This document shows positions 7,807 through 15,096 of a DNA stretch of 40,839 bases, in pieces. This DNA is from Saprospiraceae bacterium (GTDB taxonomy: Bacteria > Bacteroidota > Bacteroidia > Chitinophagales > Saprospiraceae): positions 1-40,839 of the forward strand of contig JAHDGD010000018.1 in NCBI GenBank assembly GCA_020627825.1, in the 5' to 3' direction. Position 1 is the first letter of the stretch. Each line of letters opens with the position of its first letter. A model generated the notes under the pieces. It had not been told where the DNA came from, searched no databases, and saw nothing but the letters and a program-made list of their open reading frames with translations. The translations under genes were made by a program, and so were the position numbers.

Positions 7807-10800
7807 ATGGACTTCAATAAAATACTGCTTTGCTTATTATTTTTCTTTGCAGTACATTCTGTAAACGGGCAATTCGGTGAGAATGTCAATCTACAAAATA
7901 TGGATAAAGAGGGGCTTTTATCCAATAATTATATAAATGACATTGCAACGGATCATTTAGGTGTTTTCTGGATTGCCACGAATGGTGGATTATTTCGATA
8001 TGACTCACCCCAACATGTGAAGCGGTTTTTATCAGGAGATATTGGTTTGAATTCTGATATTATTACGACTTTAAAAGCGACTTCTGACAATGCTCTTTGG
8101 ATAGGAACTACATTTGGTGGTGTTACCAGGTATGATATTGAAAGTAATGAATCAAAAACGTATAGTTCCGATTCCTCAACGTTATATAGCCTTACAAATT
8201 CTGAGATTCTGGATATTGAAGAGATATCTGAAAATGAAATATGGGTTGCAACTGAATTAGGAATAGATGTTATTTACACCGATACGGATAGTATTTTCAA
8301 TTTCAATTTACATGAAAATACTTCATTTAAACACGAGCCTTCATCTGTACTTGAAATTTATAAAGATTCAAAAGGATGGATATGGTTTTCAACATGGGAT
8401 GCTGGATTCTATTTATATATACCGCATCCGAGCGGAAATCATAGTCTAGGTAAATTTAAAGAAATACAGATTCCAGAAATTGACTTTAAAAGTAATATAT
8501 GGGAAATAGAAGAACATACACCAAATCAATATTGGGTAGCCACTCATAATTGGGGATTAGGCGTTTTTAGAATACCAGAGAACCTATCTCCGAATGTTTT
8601 AGATGATGATTGGCAACCAGAATTTAAATTTTTTCAAGTAAGTGATGATAGTTCGAATTCATTAGCGTTGAATTACGTAAGAGCTTTGGAATTTGATAGT
8701 CAAGATAATTTATGGATAGGCACTAGTAATGGGTTAAGTATATTATCGAAAGCTGAAATTGCTAAAATTGATTGGACGATTCCAAAACAAAACTTAAGTT
8801 TTAATTCGTATTATCAAAAACCTTATATAAGTACGGGACTTAATGATAGTAATATAACTGCATTGCATTTAGGGGGTCAAGGACTTATGTGGATTGGTAA
8901 TGCATCAGGAATTAATCAATATAATAAACTTAATAATCAATTTACAAAATATACAATCGAATCCTTAAGTGATAACCTGAGTTTAGGAATTGGTAGAGTA
9001 AATGAAATCCACCATCTAAATGCGGATACCATTTTGATAGGAACAAATGGAAGTGGACTCTTTGGCTTTGATGTAAACAAAAAACGATTATATAAATCTG
9101 CGAAAATAGGCCAAGAGTATAAAGATGAAAGAATAACTTCTATGTATTTAGATGATAACTTTGTATATCTAGGAAATGAAAAGGACGTAAAGAGAATTTC
9201 GAAATTTGAACCCTATAATACGATAACATATCCTATAATAGAGTATATCAATTCAATTAAAAAGCCAAAGGGAAAAGATGTATTGCTCGTAACAGAGATT
9301 CTTAAAGATAGAAGCGGTAGATTATGGGTAGGGACAGAAAATGAATTGATTCTTATTGATGAAGAAAGCAATACCTATACAATAGTGCTCACGGATAAAA
9401 CTATAAATAAAGCATTTGAAGATAGTAATGGAACAATATGGTTATGCACATATAGGGGTATTGTAAAAATAAAAACAATAGAAAATAACTTCGAAGAAGA
9501 ACTTATTATTCTAGGAGAAGGAGAATATTCTAATATCAAAGTTTCAAATCAAATAATTACTGTAGATGAATATCAGAATACATTATACTTTGGAGGTCTT
9601 AATGGAATTGTTTGTTATGATCTTTTGAAAGAACAATTTTACTCGTTTGAAAATGAAGTAACTAAAAAGTCAATTAATAATTTAAGTATTACTGATAAAG
9701 GAGTTATGTGGGCTGGTACGCCAAATGGTTTGTTGAAGTATGACTTACATTCTAATTCAAGTGTTTTATATGGCCCAGAAGAGGGATTGCCCATGATTTT
9801 CTACAGAAAAGATTCAAACCGAGAAGGGATAAAAAATAATTTTTATGTTGGTGCTCAAGGAGGATTTTACGAAATACAAAATCAAGCTATAGAAGTTTTT
9901 TCAAGTGATCACGATGTTTTTATAACAAGTGTAAAAGATATTTCAACTGATTCTACATATTATAAACATACTATAAAAAAAGAAAATGTAGATATAAGTT
10001 CTTCTAACTTATCATTAGAAATTGAATTTTCTAGTAATAATTATTCAAGACCCCACTTAAATGAATATGCTTATAGACTAAAGGGGTTCGATGATGATTG
10101 GAAGTTTACTTCAACTCAATCTGTAGGGTACACCAATCTCAATCCGGGAAAGTATACATTTGAAGTCAAGACTAAAGAATATAATAGGGAATGGAGTAAT
10201 AAATTGACAAGCTTAAAAATCAATGTTCTGTATTCCTGGTGGGAAACTACTCTTTTTAAATTAGCGTTATTAGCACTTTTCTTATGTATAGTATTCTTTT
10301 TTGTAAAATATTATATTAGAACAATTTACAACAGAAATACCATACTTGAAGAATATAATACTAAACTAAATCAAGAAATTCAAAAAACTGAAATTGCGAA
10401 TAAGTCATTAGAAGAAAGAGATAAAGTGCTTCAGCAATTAGTAAATCAATTAGACGAATCAAATAAAGAGTTGAAACGATCAAATACAGATCTAAAACAG
10501 TTTGCATACATAACTTCACATGACTTGCAAGAACCTTTAAATACAGTAAAGGCTTTTTCAGGATTATTGAGGGATACTGTAAAAGATAAGGATGAACCTG
10601 AAATATCAGAGTTTACCTTATATATTGAAGAAGGAGTGAATAGAATGTCAGAACTGATTAAAGGTGTTCTGGCATATTCAATTATTGGTCGTACCAAAAG
10701 TATTCATTCTAAGACGGATCTAAATGAGATTGTTCATAATAAGATTAAAGATTTAAAAGAGTATATCCAAAAAAAGAATGCAAAAGTTGAAGTTAGTGAT

Positions 10801-11163
10801 TTACCCAAAATAATTTGTGTTAAAGAACAAATAGGCACAGTTTTCTACAATCTTATTTTAAATGGATTAAAGTTTAACAAAAGTGATATTCCTGAAGTCC
10901 GAATAAGTGCTTCAGAAACAGAAGAGTTCTGGGTTTTTAAAGTAAAGGATAATGGAATTGGTATTCCATCTTCTCACCATGCGCAGATATTCGGTATTTT
11001 CAAAAGACTTCATAGACGTAATGAGTTTGAAGGCACAGGAATAGGGTTGTCGATTTGTGAAAAAATCATTTCTTATCATAATGGTGTTATTGAAGTTGAT
11101 TCTGTCGAAAAAATGGGTAGTACGTTTACTTTTACAATAAGTAAAAATTTAGCTGATTCTTAA
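7807..11163 (+). CDS. Sensor histidine kinase with beta-propeller and Y_Y_Y periplasmic domain
   Basis: Large membrane sensor kinase of 1118 residues. Signal peptide (MDFNKILLCLLFFFAVHSVNGQ), then two-component-regulator propeller repeats (GVFWIATNGGLFRYD, LWIGTTFGGVTRYD, NLWIGTSNGLSIL and more) to about residue 700, a Y_Y_Y domain (about 725-805, with AYRLKGFDDDWKFT and LNPGKYTFEVK), one transmembrane helix at about 815-838, a coiled coil, a HisKA domain with phospho-acceptor His905 in ITSHDLQEPLN, and an HATPase domain with DNGIGIP and GTGIGLSI. The first ATG at 7807 is preferred over GTG at 7801. Unlike many hybrid two-component systems of the phylum it has no receiver or AraC domain, and no response regulator is encoded nearby, so the partner is unknown. 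HDLQEPL is typical of phytochrome-like kinases. Confidence 0.93.
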   Translation: MDFNKILLCLLFFFAVHSVNGQFGENVNLQNMDKEGLLSNNYINDIATDHLGVFWIATNGGLFRYDSPQHVKRFLSGDIGLNSDIITTLKATSDNALWIGTTFGGVTRYDIESNESKTYSSDSSTLYSLTNSEILDIEEISENEIWVATELGIDVIYTDTDSIFNFNLHENTSFKHEPSSVLEIYKDSKGWIWFSTWDAGFYLYIPHPSGNHSLGKFKEIQIPEIDFKSNIWEIEEHTPNQYWVATHNWGLGVFRIPENLSPNVLDDDWQPEFKFFQVSDDSSNSLALNYVRALEFDSQDNLWIGTSNGLSILSKAEIAKIDWTIPKQNLSFNSYYQKPYISTGLNDSNITALHLGGQGLMWIGNASGINQYNKLNNQFTKYTIESLSDNLSLGIGRVNEIHHLNADTILIGTNGSGLFGFDVNKKRLYKSAKIGQEYKDERITSMYLDDNFVYLGNEKDVKRISKFEPYNTITYPIIEYINSIKKPKGKDVLLVTEILKDRSGRLWVGTENELILIDEESNTYTIVLTDKTINKAFEDSNGTIWLCTYRGIVKIKTIENNFEEELIILGEGEYSNIKVSNQIITVDEYQNTLYFGGLNGIVCYDLLKEQFYSFENEVTKKSINNLSITDKGVMWAGTPNGLLKYDLHSNSSVLYGPEEGLPMIFYRKDSNREGIKNNFYVGAQGGFYEIQNQAIEVFSSDHDVFITSVKDISTDSTYYKHTIKKENVDISSSNLSLEIEFSSNNYSRPHLNEYAYRLKGFDDDWKFTSTQSVGYTNLNPGKYTFEVKTKEYNREWSNKLTSLKINVLYSWWETTLFKLALLALFLCIVFFFVKYYIRTIYNRNTILEEYNTKLNQEIQKTEIANKSLEERDKVLQQLVNQLDESNKELKRSNTDLKQFAYITSHDLQEPLNTVKAFSGLLRDTVKDKDEPEISEFTLYIEEGVNRMSELIKGVLAYSIIGRTKSIHSKTDLNEIVHNKIKDLKEYIQKKNAKVEVSDLPKIICVKEQIGTVFYNLILNGLKFNKSDIPEVRISASETEEFWVFKVKDNGIGIPSSHHAQIFGIFKRLHRRNEFEGTGIGLSICEKIISYHNGVIEVDSVEKMGSTFTFTISKNLADS

Positions 11164-11237
11164 TTCCATTTCTTTGAAACCTTTGTTTGTTCGATGTTAT
11201 ATAGACATAGCAGAATTTTATGAATTGTCGTAAATAA

Positions 11238-11258
11238 TAAGATGGAAAAACCATCTTA
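11238..11258 (+). terminator. Possible weak terminator hairpin after the kinase gene
   Basis: TAAGATGG (11238-11245) and CCATCTTA (11251-11258) form a perfect 8-bp stem around an AAAAA loop, 75 nt beyond the kinase stop. The following bases (AATTTAATT) are only partly U-rich, so termination is plausible but not certain; an operator role is the alternative. Confidence 0.35.
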
Positions 11259-11265
11259 AATTTAA

Positions 11266-11280
11266 TTAGACTAATTCTAA
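11266..11280. promoter_or_regulatory. Candidate metal-regulator operator TTAGA-N5-TCTAA
   Basis: Inverted repeat TTAGACTAATTCTAA, located 19 bases before the TATATTTG element of the DUF4856-imelysin operon, where a repressor would block the polymerase. The arms loosely resemble DtxR-family sites (TTAGG...CCTAA). The link to iron or manganese regulation is inference from the downstream genes. Confidence 0.3.
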
Positions 11281-11299
11281 ATAAAGTCAATTTCATTTC

Positions 11300-11307
11300 T
11301 ATATTTG
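11300..11307 (+). promoter_or_regulatory. Bacteroidota -7 element TATATTTG
   Basis: Exact match to TAnnTTTG, 23 bases before the ATG at 11331. It probably drives the DUF4856, imelysin, carboxylase-like and TonB receptor genes. It also shows that a GTG at 11307 in the same frame is inside the promoter and not a start codon. Confidence 0.6.
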
Positions 11308-11330
11308 TGGTTAAAAAAGAATATCACAAT

Positions 11331-12620
11331 ATGAATAGATTGCATTTTTACCTCTTTTTTTTAATAAGTTGTATGGTTAGCACTTCTTGTAAGAATCCAT
11401 TTGGTAACAAAAAAGATGCTAGGTTTCTTGCTAGTAATTTGGACACTTACAAGAATATAGATTTGGAAGGGTTCGAGATTCCCACAGTTTACAACTTAAA
11501 TGGCGAGTTTGCTCCAGGAGCATATCAAGGACAAACAAGAAGGTTGGCTCAATTGCAAGAAATCGTAGATTCATCAAGAAATGAACCTATTTTATGGGAT
11601 ATAGCTAATGCGTTGAAAGTTGGAGGGTTGGAAAGCATTTTTTCAAATCCTGATGCCCAAAATACTACAACAAGTAGTTCCGACTTACTTTCAAAAATTG
11701 ATGAGCTCAACTATGATAATGGTAATACAACCGAAGCTGATGCATTTTATGATTTAGCTAATCGATTTGTAGAATCATCTCAAGCGCATTATACAAAAAC
11801 AGCATCCAACGGAGAAGCTGGTATGATTACATCAGGTGCTAAAAAAAGACATGTAAATGAAAATGGGCTAGAGTTTATACAAATTATCGAAAAAGGACTA
11901 TATGGTGCAATTTTCTATGATCAAATGGTTGATGACTATCTAAGATCTTCTCAATCGGGACCTGATAATCCAAAAGGAAATAACCAATCTGCAGTTTCTG
12001 ATTATGAGGTAAATGGTACAGATAGACAACATAGATGGGATGAAGCATTTGGATATTTAGGAGCAAATCCATTGACTTATCCTAATACTACAAATGATTC
12101 AAATGGAGACGGAAAATTTTTAGCAAACTATATGTTTGATTTCAGTGATGAAATCGAAGAAGTTTATGGTATAAATATTGCACAGAAAACAATGGACGCT
12201 TATATATTTGGTCGATCGGTATTGAAAGCAGGTGAGGGGTTTGGTCCAGAACAGGAAACAACAAATGAAGAAGCTCTTGATGCAGCAATTCAAGACATAA
12301 AACTTTATGTTGAAGCATCTATTGCTGCATCCGCTTTCCATTACTTAAATGCTGCTATTTCTGATCTTACCAATGAAGATAAAATACATCATTTATCTGA
12401 GGCACTTGCTTTCATATATGCTCTTTCCTACAATAGTGAAGGTCGAATTTCATTCAATGAAGTAGTTGAGGTACTAAGGGCTTTAGGTTGGTCATCAACT
12501 GATAATTCTCTCAGTGGAATTTATGAAATAAACTTATGGGAAGTTTCAGATAGTCAGATGGAAGATGCCAAAAACAAACTAGATGTTGCATTTCCGGGTT
12601 TTGCCGATGTACCATTTTAA
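11331..12620 (+). CDS. DUF4856 domain lipoprotein
   Basis: A 429-residue lipoprotein (lipobox Cys at residue 14 or 20, LISC / STSC) of the Bacteroidota family known as DUF4856. The diagnostic segment is HRWDEAFGYLG at residues 234-244; further conserved-looking parts are EFAPGAYQGQTRRLAQL, GLEFIQIIEKGLYGA and EALAFIYALSYN. No enzymatic motif is evident. The start at 11331 is fixed by the promoter just upstream. The imelysin-like gene follows after 11 nt, then the carboxylase-like protein and a TonB receptor, so it is probably an outer-membrane-anchored, metal- or cofactor-related binding protein. That role is inferred from context; the family has no established function I know of. Confidence 0.85.
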   Translation: MNRLHFYLFFLISCMVSTSCKNPFGNKKDARFLASNLDTYKNIDLEGFEIPTVYNLNGEFAPGAYQGQTRRLAQLQEIVDSSRNEPILWDIANALKVGGLESIFSNPDAQNTTTSSSDLLSKIDELNYDNGNTTEADAFYDLANRFVESSQAHYTKTASNGEAGMITSGAKKRHVNENGLEFIQIIEKGLYGAIFYDQMVDDYLRSSQSGPDNPKGNNQSAVSDYEVNGTDRQHRWDEAFGYLGANPLTYPNTTNDSNGDGKFLANYMFDFSDEIEEVYGINIAQKTMDAYIFGRSVLKAGEGFGPEQETTNEEALDAAIQDIKLYVEASIAASAFHYLNAAISDLTNEDKIHHLSEALAFIYALSYNSEGRISFNEVVEVLRALGWSSTDNSLSGIYEINLWEVSDSQMEDAKNKLDVAFPGFADVPF

Positions 12621-12631
12621 ATTTATGTGAA

Positions 12632-13702
12632 ATGAAGTCTAAATTAAATATTAGTATTCTCTCAGTTTATCTTTTTTTTTCAATAAGTTGTATAAATCAG
12701 AATAATACTCCAAATGAAAATGCATTTACTGAACTATTATCTAATCAAGTCAATGAAGTTATTCTTCCTACTTTTATTGATTATTATGATCAGACTAGTG
12801 CATTAAGTAATGCAGCTCATAATTTATCATTAAGTATTTCTGAACAACGAATAACTGAATTTGTAGAGGCTTATAAAAATGCATATACCGCTTATCAAAG
12901 AGCTGCCGTACACAATTATTTTTCAACTGAAAATCAGGCTTTAGTAAGAAATACAAATCTATATCCGATAGATATTGATGTTCTAAATAATTTAATTGAG
13001 AATAATTTATATAATTTTTCTACTACTTCTCAAGAACGAGCAAATGGCTTTCCAGCCCTTGATTATTTAATTTTTGGAAATGAAAGTGAATCGTTTTATG
13101 AATTACTTTCTTCTTCGGATAAAACAGTAGAATTCATAATTCAACTTTGTTCGAGTATCAACGACCGAGCTAATCGTATTGTTGAAGATTGGAGTGGCAG
13201 CTTAAAAGATAATTTTATTCAAAATGGAGGTACAGCTCTAGGAAGTTCTATTAGTGTTCAATTAAATAATAGTTTGATTTATTATGAAGAGCATATCCGA
13301 GAAAATAAAGCAGGATTACCAATTGGCTTGATAGGACCAAATGATTCACCTATTCCTGCAGATCCTACGAAAATTGAGGCATACCATAATTCAGTATATG
13401 AACAGTCTGAAGATTTTACATTGCTTCAGTTAAAGACTAGTGTAGAAGAAATGGAAAATATTTATTTAGGAGGAATAGGGCAGGGGTATGATGATCTTCT
13501 AATAGAAAGAGCACATACAGATCTTGACCAAGATATTAAAGATCTATTTCAACAAATTTATTTTGAAATCGAGGAAAGACAAACTATCACGCAAAATACT
13601 GAGTTATATGAAACCATTCAAGAACTTGTCACCCTTTATAAAAGTGATTTACTTCCTATTTTAAATGTTCAAGATGCTGATGGTGCATCTGATGGAGACT
13701 AG
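12632..13702 (+). CDS. Imelysin-like (M75/IrpA family) lipoprotein
   Basis: A 356-residue lipoprotein with lipobox Cys20 (FSISC) and the two-bundle helical pattern of imelysin proteins, named after the iron-regulated IrpA of cyanobacteria and related to EfeO M75 domains. Characteristic parts are AYKNAYTAYQRAAVHNYF, an NLYPID segment, and GFPALDYLIFG at residues 139-149. The canonical GxHxxE metal motif of M75 is replaced here by GFPALD, so peptidase or canonical metal chemistry is unlikely at that site. The C-terminal GLPIGLIGPNDSPIPADPTKIEAYHNS stretch also fits family members. Context with a TonB receptor supports a surface metal-uptake accessory role. Confidence 0.85.
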   Translation: MKSKLNISILSVYLFFSISCINQNNTPNENAFTELLSNQVNEVILPTFIDYYDQTSALSNAAHNLSLSISEQRITEFVEAYKNAYTAYQRAAVHNYFSTENQALVRNTNLYPIDIDVLNNLIENNLYNFSTTSQERANGFPALDYLIFGNESESFYELLSSSDKTVEFIIQLCSSINDRANRIVEDWSGSLKDNFIQNGGTALGSSISVQLNNSLIYYEEHIRENKAGLPIGLIGPNDSPIPADPTKIEAYHNSVYEQSEDFTLLQLKTSVEEMENIYLGGIGQGYDDLLIERAHTDLDQDIKDLFQQIYFEIEERQTITQNTELYETIQELVTLYKSDLLPILNVQDADGASDGD

Positions 13703-13764
13703 TTTTTACTTTATTTTTTAAGATTACGTTGAGTTCAGTTATTAAAATCTTATAAAAATTATTT

Positions 13765-15096
13765 TTGAATACAATTACTACAATTTTAAACAAAAAAGTT
13801 TCTATAGCTCCTTTAATAAGCTTTAGAATCGTTTTTGGATTATTATTACTGTATTCAACAATTCGATTTGCTCAAAAAGGCTGGATTCATCAAAACTATA
13901 TTCATCCCAATTTCTTTTTTTCATTTTCACCTTTTCTTTCACCTCTTGAAGGGAATGGAATGTACTATGTTTTTTTTATTCTTGGGGTTTCATCTTTATT
14001 TATAGCATTGGGCTTTTGTTATAGATTCTCAACAATAGTTCATTTTTCATTATTTACTTATGTAGAGCTTTTAGATAAAACATATTATTTAAATCATTAT
14101 TATCTAGTTTCGCTACTTCTATTTTGGATGATATTTGTCCCAGCGAATAGATCTTTTTCTTTAGACAGTTTTCTCTTTCCCCATATAAAAACTTCATTTT
14201 GTAAAAATTGGCATATTGCCATTTTCAAAATCCAATTATCAATTGTTTATTTTTTTGCTGGAATAGCTAAAATAAATACTGACTGGTTATTAAGAGCACA
14301 GCCATTGGCAACATGGCTACCTGGAAGATATGATATTCCTATTATCGGAAATATACTACAATTTAAGAATGTTGCTTATGTTTTTAGTTGGACTGGTTGT
14401 ATTTATGATACACTAATTTGGGTTTTTCTTTGGATCAAAAAAACAAGGTCTTTTGCATATTTTTTAGTTCTTATTTTTCATATCCTAACAGGAATTTTAT
14501 TTCCTCGAATTGGAATGTTTCCTTACATCATGATCTGCAGTACCATTATTTTCTTTTCTTCAAGTTTTCATATGAAGGTCTTAAGTTTTTTTGGTGCTAA
14601 GTTAAACATAGATAATGTGCGATATTCAACTAAAAGAATTGAAGGTAAATCATTACAAATGTATCTTGTAATGTTTTATTTAGTTTTTCAATTTCTTGTT
14701 CCATTTCGATATGTATTGTATTCTGGAAATGTGTTTTGGAATGAAAAAGGATATCGTTTTAGTTGGAGAGTAATGTTGATGGAAAAGAATGGAATGACAT
14801 CCATTATTTTAAAAGACCCTATTAAGAATACAACAAAAGAAATCGATCAAGAATTATATTTAACTCCTTTTCAGCAACAACAAATGAAATCACAGCCTGA
14901 TATGATTTTGCAATTTAGTAATTATATAGGAGATCAATTTTATACAAAAAATGGATATAAACCTGAGATTTATGTAAAAAGTAGAATGTCCCTTAATTCA
15001 AGAAGAAGTCAAGAATTTACTGACTCTACAATAGATGTTTATAATGCTCATCGACCACTTTATAATAATTGGATCATTCCACTTAAAGACAACTGA
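13765..15096 (+). CDS. HTTM membrane protein, vitamin K-dependent gamma-carboxylase-like
   Basis: A 443-residue polytopic membrane protein. In outline it aligns with a large part of human gamma-glutamyl carboxylase as I remember it. The membrane part has ELLDKTYYLNHYY (His111, matching the DKTSWNNHSY region) and YFFAGIAKINTDW (Lys169, matching the catalytic-base lysine in GVKKLDADW). The soluble C-terminal part from about residue 325 has FSWRVML, YLTPFQQQQM, PDMILQFSNYI and PEIYVKSRMSLNSRRSQEF, matching the equivalent lumenal segments. So it is more than a bare HTTM domain. The start is TTG at 13765: no in-frame ATG exists between the upstream stop at 13753 and residue 66, and the N-terminal residues are needed for the first helix. 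It overlaps the TonB receptor by one base (TGATG). Whether it carboxylates anything is unknown. Confidence 0.85.
   Translation: MNTITTILNKKVSIAPLISFRIVFGLLLLYSTIRFAQKGWIHQNYIHPNFFFSFSPFLSPLEGNGMYYVFFILGVSSLFIALGFCYRFSTIVHFSLFTYVELLDKTYYLNHYYLVSLLLFWMIFVPANRSFSLDSFLFPHIKTSFCKNWHIAIFKIQLSIVYFFAGIAKINTDWLLRAQPLATWLPGRYDIPIIGNILQFKNVAYVFSWTGCIYDTLIWVFLWIKKTRSFAYFLVLIFHILTGILFPRIGMFPYIMICSTIIFFSSSFHMKVLSFFGAKLNIDNVRYSTKRIEGKSLQMYLVMFYLVFQFLVPFRYVLYSGNVFWNEKGYRFSWRVMLMEKNGMTSIILKDPIKNTTKEIDQELYLTPFQQQQMKSQPDMILQFSNYIGDQFYTKNGYKPEIYVKSRMSLNSRRSQEFTDSTIDVYNAHRPLYNNWIIPLKDN

Noticed and set aside
11307-11330. GTG start and 8 extra codons for the DUF4856 gene
   Set aside because: The GTG is part of the TATATTTG promoter element, and the ATG at 11331 gives a clean lipoprotein signal.
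13719-13752. Inverted repeat TAAGATT / AATCTTA between imelysin and carboxylase-like genes
   Set aside because: Only 7 AT-rich pairs around a 20-nt loop and no U-tract; not distinguishable from chance.
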